From contig DASUGM010000212.1 of NCBI GenBank assembly GCA_036274055.1, positions 1-10,484 of the forward strand: a stretch of DNA of 10,484 nt, written 5' to 3'. A program made the translations under genes and the position numbers. Numbering within the stretch: the first letter of the stretch is position 1; each line of letters begins with the position of its first letter. This DNA is from DASUGM01 sp036274055 (GTDB taxonomy: Bacteria > Acidobacteriota > Vicinamibacteria > Vicinamibacterales > SCN-69-37). The notes under the pieces are model-generated. The model ran no database searches. It saw nothing but the letters and a program-made list of their open reading frames with translations, and was not told the origin of the DNA. Of this stretch, positions 1 to 7,300 are shown one piece after another.

Positions 1-2024
1 AGCAACTCGACCTGCACGCGCGCGTCATTGAAGCACGCGCCGCCGGCGATGTCGGTCAGCGCATCCGGCACCAGCGCATTCGCGGTCGCGCCGTTGAACG
101 TGCTGCGATTCCACAGGCCCTTGGCCAGCGAGACGGTGCCCGGCCGGATCTCCGGCGACACCGTGGCTTCGACGTGCACTTCGCCCAGCTCGTTGAAGAT
201 CCGGACCGGGTCGCCGTCGCCGATGTTGCGCGGGTGCGCGTCCTCAGGATTGATCTTCATGCGGGCGATGCCCGGGCGCAGTTCGCCGAGCGTTGACGAG
301 ACCGTGTGCGTGCTCGCTGGCGAGATCAGGGCCAGCGGGAAGGTCGCGGTCGCCGGATCGGCGGCGAACTGATACAGGCCGTGGCTGGCGTCGAGGCCGG
401 CGGGGAAGAGATGCGCCTTGCCATCGGCAGTCGGCGGCATCACGTCGACGAACTGAATCGGCCGGCCGCCGCCGGGAATCGGCGCCGGCGCGCCGTCGAG
501 GATCGCCGCCGCGGCCGCGGGCGGCAGCTTTGCCGCGACCTCCATCAACGATCCGGTTTCGCCGAGCTCGTCGTCGGCCTCGCTGAGGCCGAGGCGCACG
601 CCCAGGTCGTGAAACACTTCCTGATTCGGGCGCGCTTCGCCGATCGGCTGAATCACCGGCTGCGTCAGCATCAGGTGATAGGCGCCATACCCCTTCGAGA
701 CGTCGTAATGCTCGAAGAACGTCGTCGCCGGCAGCACGACGTCGGCGAAGTCGCAGGTGTCGGTCATCATCTGCTCGAACACGACGGTGAACAGGTTCTC
801 GCGCTCGAGCCCGGCGCGGACCCGATTTTGATCCGGCATCGTCGACAGCGGATTGCAGTTGTAGACGAACAACATCGACACCGGCGGATCGACGTACTCG
901 GTCAGCGCCCGGCCGAGCTGATTCATGTTGATGACGCGCGCACGCGCGTGCGGGACGCCGACGAGCGCGTCCGCGGTGATGCCGTAGGCCGCGGAGTTGC
1001 TCAGCGTGTAGCCGCCGCCGCGGACGCCGAATTTTCCGCCGACCGCCGGGAGCGCCAGAATCGCGAGCGTCGCCGAACCGCCGTTGCGATTGCGTTCCTG
1101 CCCCCATCCGCAGCGAATCACGGCCGGCGACGTTGTCCCGTACCACTCGGCGAGGGTCGCGATCGCGCTGGCCTCGACGCCGGCGACGCCGGCGGCCAGT
1201 TCGAAGGTCCATGGCTCGGCCGCGGCGCGCAGCTCGGCGACGCCATCGGCATGGGCCGCGAGGAACGACTCGTCGGCCCAGCCGCGCGCGAACAGCTCGC
1301 GGATCATCGACAGCGCCACCGGCAGATCCGCGCCCGGGCGCACCGGCAGGTGCAAATCCGCATGGCGCGCGAGCGGCGTCCGGCGCGGATCGATGACGAC
1401 GAGCCGGGCGCCATTTTTCTGCGCCTTCTTGATGTGTGAGACCAGGTGGATGCCCGTGGCCGCGGGGTTGCAGCCCCAAACGATGATCAATCGGGCGTGC
1501 TCGAAGTCGGGGTAGGCGACGCCGGCCATTTTTCCATACATCGCCGTGGCCGCGGCGCTGGTCGGCGCCGCGCAGACGGTCCGCGCCAGGCGTGACGCGC
1601 CGAAACGGCGGAACAGCCGGGCGTCCTCGAGTTCGTTGGTCAGGATGCCGTTCGAGCCGCCGTAGTAGAAGGGCAGTACCGATTCGGCGCCGTCGCGATC
1701 GCGCGCGCCGATCATCTTCTCGGCGATCAGGTCGAGCGCCTCATCCCAGGTCACGCGCTGGAAATCGGCGCGGCCTTTGACGCCTTTGCGCACCAGCGGA
1801 TGGAGGACGCGCTCCTGGTGATAGACGCGGCGATCGAAGCGCCGGACCTTGCCGCAGATGTAGCCGTCAGTCGACGGCGCGACGTGACTGCCGTCGATCT
1901 TCGTGATCTTGCCGCGGTCGACGGTGACCGCAAGGCTGCAGGCGTCGGGGCAGTCGAGCGGACAGGCGGTCTGGGCGGTGAACCGCGCTCCGGATTTCGG
2001 CGGCGCGACGGACGTGTCGGACAT
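1..2024 (-). CDS. Molybdopterin-dependent oxidoreductase (DMSO reductase superfamily), 3' end off the window
   Basis: I translated the minus strand from the ATG at 2024; the frame stays open to the left edge (674 codons seen). The N-terminus carries a [4Fe-4S] cluster motif, CPLDCPDAC (Cys21, Cys25, Cys29) plus Cys57 in YICGK, the Mo4Fe4S domain of formate dehydrogenase/nitrate reductase-like enzymes. Cys151 (LARTVCAAPTSAA) lies where the family's Mo-ligating Cys/Sec/Ser sits. Next come the dinucleotide-binding signatures IIVWGCNPAATG and LVVIDPRRTPLARHAD, then FVYNCNPLSTMPDQNRV and TDTCDFADVVLPATTFFEH. A C-terminal molydop-binding domain ends in DIAGGACFNDARVQVE. That motif normally lies close to the end of such proteins, so only a few residues are probably missing. 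The family moves two electrons to or from small substrates using a bis-MGD molybdenum or tungsten cofactor. No signal peptide is visible, so it is probably cytoplasmic. The substrate cannot be assigned. No convincing Shine-Dalgarno sequence precedes the ATG. Confidence 0.93.
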   Translation of the reverse strand, partial: MSDTSVAPPKSGARFTAQTACPLDCPDACSLAVTVDRGKITKIDGSHVAPSTDGYICGKVRRFDRRVYHQERVLHPLVRKGVKGRADFQRVTWDEALDLIAEKMIGARDRDGAESVLPFYYGGSNGILTNELEDARLFRRFGASRLARTVCAAPTSAAATAMYGKMAGVAYPDFEHARLIIVWGCNPAATGIHLVSHIKKAQKNGARLVVIDPRRTPLARHADLHLPVRPGADLPVALSMIRELFARGWADESFLAAHADGVAELRAAAEPWTFELAAGVAGVEASAIATLAEWYGTTSPAVIRCGWGQERNRNGGSATLAILALPAVGGKFGVRGGGYTLSNSAAYGITADALVGVPHARARVINMNQLGRALTEYVDPPVSMLFVYNCNPLSTMPDQNRVRAGLERENLFTVVFEQMMTDTCDFADVVLPATTFFEHYDVSKGYGAYHLMLTQPVIQPIGEARPNQEVFHDLGVRLGLSEADDELGETGSLMEVAAKLPPAAAAAILDGAPAPIPGGGRPIQFVDVMPPTADGKAHLFPAGLDASHGLYQFAADPATATFPLALISPASTHTVSSTLGELRPGIARMKINPEDAHPRNIGDGDPVRIFNELGEVHVEATVSPEIRPGTVSLAKGLWNRSTFNGATANALVPDALTDIAGGACFNDARVQVEL

Positions 2025-2078
2025 GACTCAGTGTAAGCGTACAATGGCGCCTTCAGTCATCACACTCCCGGAGGAGCC
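2025..2078. promoter_or_regulatory. Short divergent intergenic region with a possible -10 box
   Basis: Only 54 bp separate the divergent starts at 2024 (minus) and 2079 (plus), so both promoters must be compressed here or extend into the genes. On the plus strand TACAAT at 2040-2045 matches a sigma-70 -10 element at five of six positions, but no good -35 box lies 16-18 bp upstream. The minus-strand promoter is not recognisable. This is a tentative call based on the -10-like hexamer and gene layout alone. Confidence 0.3.
2070..2076 (+). promoter_or_regulatory. Ribosome binding site of the Yip1-like gene
   Basis: GGAGGAG is a full anti-16S match located just before the ATG at 2079. The spacing from GGAGG to the ATG is only about 4 nt, slightly short. 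It is the strongest Shine-Dalgarno sequence in the window and fixes the start of the three-gene operon. Confidence 0.7.
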
Positions 2079-2630
2079 ATGGCGAGTTTTCAGAACCGCG
2101 TGATTGGAGCACTGACTCTGCAGGCATCCACGTACGAAGAGGTCGAAAACGACGCCTCGGCGACTTCCCAGGCGGCGATCATCGTGGTCGCGGCCGCGGT
2201 GCTCGGCTCGCTCGGGAGCCTGCTCTACGGCTTCGGCATGGGCATCATCCTCGGACCGATCTTCGCGCTGATCGGCTGGGTGATTGGATCGTTCGTCGTC
2301 ATGTTCGTCGGGACCAAGCTCCTGCCGGGCAAGAACACCAGCGCCGACCTCGGTCAGATGTTGCGGGTCGTCGGCTTCGCGCAGTCGCCGGCGTTGTTCA
2401 ATCTGTTTTCGATCATTCCCATCCTCGGCTTCCTGGTGCTGTTCGTGACCTGGATCTGGGGCCTGGTGACAATGGTGATTGGCGTCAAAGCCGCGCTCGA
2501 CTACGACGACACGATGAAAGCCGTGATCGTCTGCCTCATCGCCTGGGCGATCATGTTCGTCTGCGCGCTGATCGCCGCGATTGTCGGCGGCGGCGCCGCG
2601 ATGATGACCGGCGCGATGCTCAACCGCTAA
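2079..2630 (+). CDS. Yip1 domain-like integral membrane protein
   Basis: This 183-aa protein has a short amphipathic N-terminus (MASFQNRVIGALTLQASTYE) and about five predicted membrane helices near residues 31-52, 56-78, 106-121, 123-139 and 148-171. A conserved-looking central segment around residues 93-104 (QMLRVVGFAQSP) follows helix 2. The pattern of an R-x-x-G-F-A-x-x-P loop, then hydrophobic hairpins with W-x-W and a G-x-K-x-A-L-D segment, is typical of bacterial Yip1 (PF04893-type) proteins, whose function in bacteria is not established. The start is supported by GGAGGAG upstream. It is the first gene of an operon with the NADH dehydrogenase, 6 bp downstream. There are no catalytic motifs. 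The Yip1 call is by fold pattern, not strong sequence identity. Confidence 0.82.
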   Translation: MASFQNRVIGALTLQASTYEEVENDASATSQAAIIVVAAAVLGSLGSLLYGFGMGIILGPIFALIGWVIGSFVVMFVGTKLLPGKNTSADLGQMLRVVGFAQSPALFNLFSIIPILGFLVLFVTWIWGLVTMVIGVKAALDYDDTMKAVIVCLIAWAIMFVCALIAAIVGGGAAMMTGAMLNR

Positions 2631-2636
2631 CGCGCG

Positions 2637-3905
2637 ATGCCCGGCGCGACGCGCCCGAAAGTCGTCATCGTCGGCGGCGGTTTCGGTGGCCTCAATGCCG
2701 CGAAGACGTTGCGGGATGCGCCGGTCGATGTGCTGCTCATCGACCGGCGCAATCACCATGTCTTCCAGCCGCTCCTGTATCAGGTGGCGACGGCGGGGCT
2801 GTCGCCGGGCGACATCGCCTCGCCGATCCGCTGGATCCTGCGACGGCATCGCAACCTGCGGGTGTGGCTCGGCGAAGTGACGAAAATCGATGTCGATCAC
2901 AAGATCGTGCACCTGTCCGACGCCGATGCTCCCTACGACTACCTGATCCTCGCGCCCGGTGCGACACATTCGTATTTCGGGCACGATGAGTGGCAGGCGC
3001 TTGCCCCAGGATTAAAGACTCTCGAAGATGCGCTCGATATTCGACGTAGGGTTCTGCTCGCGTTCGAGCAGGCAGAACGCGAGAAGGATCGTGCGGTTCA
3101 ACGCCGGCTACTCACGTTCGTCGTCGTCGGCGGCGGACCGACGGGAGTCGAGCTGGCGGGCGCGCTCGCGGAAATCTCGCGGCACGCGCTGGCCAACGAC
3201 TTCCGCGCCATCGCTCCGGAATCGGCGCGCATCATTCTCGTCGAGGGCGGCCCGAAACTGCTGGCCGCTTATCCCGAACCGTTGTCGGACTTCTCGCGCC
3301 GCGCGCTGGAAAAACTCGGCGTCGCGGTGTGGACGGGCAGCGCCGTCACGGCCGTCAGCGAAGGGCAGGTGCACGTCGGCGCCGAGACGATCGAGGCGGG
3401 AACGATCTTGTGGGCGGCGGGCGTGGCCGCCTCGCCGCTGGGGCAGTCGCTGGGTGCGCCGCTCGATCGCACCGGGCGCGTGCTGATCAACGAGGACCTC
3501 ACCATTCCGGGGCATCCCGAAGTGGCGGTCGTCGGCGATCTCGGGGCATTGAAGGGCCGGGATGGCAAATGGTTGCCGGGCGTCGCGCAGGTGGCCATCC
3601 AGGGCGGGGTGCATGCGGCCCGCAACGTCGTGCGAATGGCGGCGGGGAATCCGCCGGCGCCGTTCGTCTACAGGAACCTGGGGAATCTGGCGACGATCGG
3701 CCGTCATTCCGCGGTCGCCGACCTGCCACTGGTCCAGATGAAGGGGTACTTCGCGTGGTGGTTCTGGCTGTTCGTGCACGTCTTCAACCTGATCGGGTTT
3801 CGCAACCGTCTCACCGTGATGACGGAGTGGGCATTCTCGTACGCGACCTATCAGCGCGCGGTGCGGCTGATTACCGGAACTGACCAATGGCGAAAACCAA
3901 GCTAG
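2637..3905 (+). CDS. ndh: Type II NADH:quinone oxidoreductase (NDH-2), FAD-dependent
   Basis: The protein is 422 aa, within the usual 400-450 aa of NDH-2. It has two Rossmann dinucleotide-binding motifs: VVIVGGGFGG at residues 9-18 for FAD and VVVGGGPTGVELAG at 162-175 for NADH. The segment HHVFQPLLYQVATAGLSP is a family hallmark, and IASPIR follows it. Near the C-terminus, VVGDLG (residues 298-303) contacts FAD, and AQVAIQGG (317-324) is the AQxAxQ quinone-site motif. Residues about 371-388 (YFAWWFWLFVHVFNLIGF) form an aromatic amphipathic segment that would anchor the enzyme monotopically to the inner membrane. It oxidises NADH and reduces quinone without pumping protons. It begins 6 bp after the Yip1-like gene with no visible Shine-Dalgarno sequence, suggesting translational coupling, and overlaps the next gene by 19 bp. 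An alternative is a related sulfide- or ferredoxin-type flavoprotein, but the motifs favour NDH-2. Confidence 0.93.
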   Translation: MPGATRPKVVIVGGGFGGLNAAKTLRDAPVDVLLIDRRNHHVFQPLLYQVATAGLSPGDIASPIRWILRRHRNLRVWLGEVTKIDVDHKIVHLSDADAPYDYLILAPGATHSYFGHDEWQALAPGLKTLEDALDIRRRVLLAFEQAEREKDRAVQRRLLTFVVVGGGPTGVELAGALAEISRHALANDFRAIAPESARIILVEGGPKLLAAYPEPLSDFSRRALEKLGVAVWTGSAVTAVSEGQVHVGAETIEAGTILWAAGVAASPLGQSLGAPLDRTGRVLINEDLTIPGHPEVAVVGDLGALKGRDGKWLPGVAQVAIQGGVHAARNVVRMAAGNPPAPFVYRNLGNLATIGRHSAVADLPLVQMKGYFAWWFWLFVHVFNLIGFRNRLTVMTEWAFSYATYQRAVRLITGTDQWRKPS

Positions 3906-4996
3906 CCGCATCCGAGCCGGTCTTCGGCTGGATCATTCTCGGCCTGTTCGCCGCGGCGCTGTTCTTCGTGCCGATGCCGCAGTGGGCGATCGAGCAGTAC
4001 TACTCGCGCGATACGTATCCGTGGCTCCAGAACTGGATGACGACGGTCAGCAACGTGCTGCCGATCGCGGTCCTCGACCTGTTGATCGCCGCCGTCGGCC
4101 TGCTCGTGTTGTTCCGGGTGCTGCGCCTGCTCTCGGCGCTGTTCACCCGCGGGATCATCGATACGATCTGGGAATCGATCCGTCGTGTGATCCGCGGCGT
4201 GGCGTTCGTCGCCATCCTGTTCATGTGGACGTGGGGCTGCAACTACCGGCGCCAGCCGCTCGAGCAGGGGCTGCCGGGCGGAACGGCGGTGCGGCCGAGC
4301 GTCGAGTCGTTGACCGCCGCGGTGTCAGACGCCAATGCGCTGGCGAGCGCGCTGCGCCCCCGAGTGATGGCGGTGGCCGAGATCAGCTTCGCCCAGACCG
4401 CGGCATCGCTGGCCGAGCCGATGGATCAGGCGCTCGTCGCCCTCAATCAGCCGAAGCTGATGAAGCCGGGCCGGCCGAAATTTTCGGTGCTGCTGACGCC
4501 GTTCTTCACCTGGGCCGGCGTCAACGGCATGGTCAACCCGTTCCTGCTCGAGTCGATCCTCCATCCCGATCTGCTGCCGTTCGAGCGACCGTTCGTGATG
4601 GCGCACGAATGGGCGCACCTTGCCGGCCATGCCGACGAAGCCGAAGCCAGCGCGATCGGCTGGCTGGCCTGCATGCGCGGCACCGCGCCGCTGGTCTACA
4701 GCGCGAATCTGTATCTCATCATGGAGGCGGGCGGCGCCTTGCCGCCCGACGACCGCCGCAAGGCCCTGGCCGGACTGGACACCGGCGTCCGGACCGATCT
4801 CAACGCCATCGCCCAACGCCGCGAGAAAGAGGATCCGCGCGTGCAGAAGGTCGCGTCGCGCGTCTACGACGAGTACCTGCGCGCCAACCGCGTCGCCGAC
4901 GGCACGGCCAGCTACAGCCGCGCGCTGCGGCTGATCCTGTCGCCGCCGCTGCGCGACGCGCTCAGCTCAGCGCACAAGAAAAACCAGGGGCGATAG
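3887..4996 (+). CDS. DUF3810-like membrane protein with an HEWAH zincin motif
   Basis: This 369-aa protein has three N-terminal membrane helices near residues 12-29, 57-76 and 103-117, followed by WGCNYRRQPL (116-125), which matches the WGxNYxR motif I associate with DUF3810 proteins. The remaining 250 residues look soluble. They include FVMAHEWAHLAGHADEAEA, in which H240-E241-x-x-H244 fits the HExxH zinc-metallopeptidase signature and E251/E253 could supply a third ligand. The DUF3810 family is uncharacterised; protease activity is inferred from the motif. It starts 19 bp inside the end of ndh, with a weak GGAA 7 nt upstream of the ATG, so it is very likely co-translated. It converges on the flavoenzyme gene at 5067. 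The 70-bp gap holds a tandem GATCGAGC pair (4999-5014) and no clear terminator. Confidence 0.83.
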   Translation: MAKTKLAASEPVFGWIILGLFAAALFFVPMPQWAIEQYYSRDTYPWLQNWMTTVSNVLPIAVLDLLIAAVGLLVLFRVLRLLSALFTRGIIDTIWESIRRVIRGVAFVAILFMWTWGCNYRRQPLEQGLPGGTAVRPSVESLTAAVSDANALASALRPRVMAVAEISFAQTAASLAEPMDQALVALNQPKLMKPGRPKFSVLLTPFFTWAGVNGMVNPFLLESILHPDLLPFERPFVMAHEWAHLAGHADEAEASAIGWLACMRGTAPLVYSANLYLIMEAGGALPPDDRRKALAGLDTGVRTDLNAIAQRREKEDPRVQKVASRVYDEYLRANRVADGTASYSRALRLILSPPLRDALSSAHKKNQGR

Positions 4997-5066
4997 CCGA
5001 TCGAGCGATCGAGCCATGGCAGAGCATCGCGCGATCGGGCCGTCGGGCCAAGGTTGAGATGCGAAC

Positions 5067-6359
5067 TCAACACCACGGCACGCCCAGCGCCGCGGCGACG
5101 CGGACCGCCGAACGCAGCCCGTCTTCGTGGCAGCCGTCGAACCAATGAGCGCCGCAGAAATGGACGCGGTCGCGGCCGCTGATCTCGTCCCATCTCGCCT
5201 GGGCGCCGATTGCGGCACGCGTGTAGAGCGGGTGCGTGTACACCATTCGTCTCAACACGTGAAACGGCTCGATCCCGCCGGGCGGGTTGAGCGTCACGCA
5301 GTAGTCGCCGCGCGCGTCGAGCCGCTGCAGGCGATTGAGATGGTAGGTCACGGTCGCGCCGCCATGGCCCGGCACGCCGAGCGTGTAATTCCACGCGGCG
5401 CGCGCGGCCGGCCGACGTGGCAGCCAGCGGCTGTCGGTGTGGAGCCAGGCTTCGTTGGTCGAGGTCTCGAAGGCACCGAGGACATCGCGTTCGAGCGGTG
5501 AGGCGTCGGCGAGGATCGGGAGCACTTCGTCGCCGTGACAGGCAAACACGACAGCATCCGCGTGCACCTCGCCGTCGTCGAGCGTCAGGACAACGCCGGC
5601 GCCGTCCGTGCCGCGGGTGACGCGGCGGACCGGGGCGGACGTTCGCGCCGTGATCCGGGGCGGCGCCAGCAGTCTGGAAACATAGGTGGCGCTGCCGCCG
5701 CGGACGATCTTCCACGTCGGCCGAGCGAGCGCACGGCCGACGCCGATCCGCGCGAGGAATTGCACGAGCGTGATCGCCGGGAACGACAGAATGTCGCGCG
5801 GCGACGCCGACCAGATTGCGGCGGCGAGTGGGACGAGAAAGCGATCGACGACTTCGCCGGACAGTTGATGACGGTCGAGGAACTCTTCGAGCGTGAGCTC
5901 GCGCGCCCTGGCACGCTCGTCACCAGCCAACTGCCGGGCGGCGCGATTGAACCGGATGATGTCGCGCAGCAGCCGGTAGTGGCCGGGGCGGACGAGGTTG
6001 CGGCGATCGGCGAACAGCCCGTTGACTCCGCGCGTGCTGTACTCGAAACCGGTGCGCCGGCAGGTGACGCCAAACGACATCTCGGTGTCCGATCGTGCGA
6101 CGCCGAGTTCGTCGAACAGCCGGATCAGGTTCGGGTACGCGCGGTCGTTGTGGACGAGGAAGCCGGTGTCGAGCGCGAGACGGCCGTCGGCGGTTTCGAG
6201 ATCGTGCGTATGGGTGTGGCCGCCAAAGCGCGGCTCACGTTCGAAGAGCCGCACGTCGTAGCGCCGCGCCAGCAGCCACGCGGCCGCCAGTCCGGCGATA
6301 CCGCTGCCGACGATCGCTAGCCTTTGAACGGCCGGAGTTCCCGCGTGATCCCGACCCAC
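5067..6359 (-). CDS. FAD-dependent oxidoreductase, amine oxidase fold (COG2907-like)
   Basis: With the GTG start at 6359 the protein has 430 aa. The N-terminal FAD-binding motif LAIVGSGIAGLAAAWLL (residues 14-30) is followed by an acidic strand end and RFGGHTHTHDL, as in NAD(P)-binding Rossmann amine oxidases. DTGFLVHNDRAYPNLIRLF, FLVPLAAAIWSASP and WKIVRGGSATYVSRL follow the COG2907 pattern. The C-terminal FCGAHWFDGCHEDGLRSA closes the FAD site. The family often sits beside cyclopropane-fatty-acid synthase and DUF1365 genes and is suspected to act on lipids, but its reaction is not firmly known. An in-frame GTG at 6401 would lengthen the overlap with the desaturase from 43 to 85 bp. I chose 6359 because it leaves a short leader before the FAD motif; neither start has a clear Shine-Dalgarno sequence. 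It is the second gene after the desaturase, and the overlap points to translational coupling. Confidence 0.9.
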   Translation of the reverse strand: MGRDHAGTPAVQRLAIVGSGIAGLAAAWLLARRYDVRLFEREPRFGGHTHTHDLETADGRLALDTGFLVHNDRAYPNLIRLFDELGVARSDTEMSFGVTCRRTGFEYSTRGVNGLFADRRNLVRPGHYRLLRDIIRFNRAARQLAGDERARARELTLEEFLDRHQLSGEVVDRFLVPLAAAIWSASPRDILSFPAITLVQFLARIGVGRALARPTWKIVRGGSATYVSRLLAPPRITARTSAPVRRVTRGTDGAGVVLTLDDGEVHADAVVFACHGDEVLPILADASPLERDVLGAFETSTNEAWLHTDSRWLPRRPAARAAWNYTLGVPGHGGATVTYHLNRLQRLDARGDYCVTLNPPGGIEPFHVLRRMVYTHPLYTRAAIGAQARWDEISGRDRVHFCGAHWFDGCHEDGLRSAVRVAAALGVPWC

Positions 6360-7123
6360 GAGAGCGCGTGCAGCACGTAGTAGGTGATGTCCACCTGCCA
6401 CCAGCGCACGCCCTGACGGACGCTCGACATGTAGTGATGGTGGTTGTTGTGCCAGCCTTCGCCGAGCGTGACGATCGCGAGCCAGAAGTTGTTACGGCTC
6501 TCGTCGGGCGTCGGGTAGGTGCGCGTGCCCCAGATGTGCGCGAGCGAGTTGATCAGGAACGTGCCGTGGTAGAGCAGCACGGTGGCGACCAGGAAGCCGT
6601 AGATGAACGCCGCCGGTCCGAACAGGAAGTAGATGCCGGCCCCGTAGATCACCGGCGGAAGCAGGTGGTACTTGTCGAGCCAGCGCAGTTCCGGGAAGCG
6701 GCTGAAATCAGCGATCCGGTTCGGATCGTAGTCGTCGTACTCGTCGGAAAGAATCCAGCCGAGGTGCGACCACCAGAAGCCCTCGTGCACCGGCGAGTGA
6801 ATGTCTTCGTGGCGGTCGGAATACAGGTGGTGATCGCGATGATGCGCCGCCCACCAGAGCGCGCCCTTCTGCGCCGAGGTCTGCGCGAGGAACGCCAGGC
6901 AGAACTGCCAGAAGCGGCTCAGACGATACGAGCGATGACTGAAGTAGCGGTGATAGCCCCCGGTGACGCCAAACATCCGCACGAAGTACGAGCCGGCGAC
7001 CCAGGCCAGCAGGCCCCACGAGAACGGCACGGTGAACACGAGCAGCACCGAGGCGTGCAGGAGCAGAAACGGAAGCATGGTGCCGAGGTCGTAGTGCTTG
7101 CGCTTGAGGGCAATTTCAGTCAT
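6317..7123 (-). CDS. Acyl-CoA / fatty acid delta-9-type desaturase
   Basis: This 268-aa membrane di-iron desaturase has all three histidine boxes: H58-RYFS-H63 (GGYHRYFSHRSYR), H95-RD-H98-H99 (HHRDHHLYSD) and H225-NN-H228-H229 (GEGWHNNHHHY). NSLAHIWGTR supplies the extra conserved Asn/His region. Hydrophobic stretches near residues 17-33 and 36-50, and others between boxes 2 and 3, fit the four-helix topology. The family inserts a cis double bond in saturated acyl chains using O2 and electrons from ferredoxin or cytochrome b5. There is no fused cytochrome b5 domain, so an external donor is needed. The ATG at 7123 is preceded by AGGA (7137-7134 on the minus strand) at about 10 nt spacing. It is the first gene of a two-gene unit with the FAD oxidoreductase, which overlaps its 3' end. 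Confidence 0.95.
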   Translation of the reverse strand: MTEIALKRKHYDLGTMLPFLLLHASVLLVFTVPFSWGLLAWVAGSYFVRMFGVTGGYHRYFSHRSYRLSRFWQFCLAFLAQTSAQKGALWWAAHHRDHHLYSDRHEDIHSPVHEGFWWSHLGWILSDEYDDYDPNRIADFSRFPELRWLDKYHLLPPVIYGAGIYFLFGPAAFIYGFLVATVLLYHGTFLINSLAHIWGTRTYPTPDESRNNFWLAIVTLGEGWHNNHHHYMSSVRQGVRWWQVDITYYVLHALSWVGITRELRPFKG

Positions 7124-7300
7124 TCAAAACGAGTCCTGGAATTCACTGGACGGCAGTGCGATGAGCGAGGGATGACGAGGCAAAGGGACACATCAGTTTA
7201 GCATTGCCGGCGAATCCGCGCGAATACCTGTTTATCGGCATTTGGGCCGCGGCCTTGACCCTGATTAACCTTTTCGCTGCCTCTTCGTATTTGAAAAGTA
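7124..7300. promoter_or_regulatory. Divergent intergenic region between desaturase and permease genes
   Basis: This 177-bp stretch is AT-richer than its surroundings and separates two divergent starts, so both promoters should lie here. On the minus strand TGCTAAACT (7203-7195) resembles an extended -10 (TGn plus TAAACT), which would place the desaturase transcript start about 65 nt upstream of its ATG. No good -35 is visible. On the plus strand TTGACC at 7255-7260 could be a -35, but no -10 sits at the right distance. The permease ATG at 7301 has only a weak GAAAAG Shine-Dalgarno sequence. I see no RNA gene or strong hairpin here. Confidence 0.35.

Noticed and set aside
306..1439. Long plus-strand frame (377 codons) opposite the molybdopterin oxidoreductase, and a 411-codon minus frame at 244-1479
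   Set aside because: Both are low-complexity Arg/Ala-rich shadows. The true frame on the minus strand carries continuous family motifs from 2024 to the left edge.
2028..2984. Minus-strand frame of 318 codons spanning the Yip1-like and NDH-2 starts
   Set aside because: It is a charged, repetitive His/Asp/Arg composition without recognisable domains and opposes two well-supported genes and their ribosome binding site.
4997..5066. Possible convergent terminator or repeat between the DUF3810-like and flavoenzyme genes
   Set aside because: It has a tandem GATCGAGC pair and GGGCC duplications but no stable stem followed by a T-run.
7181..7200. AAAGGGAC in the 7124-7300 gap, resembling the start of the right-hand repeat
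   Set aside because: Only about 8 bp match and there is no core GGGTCGC or inverted partner; this is chance-level similarity.
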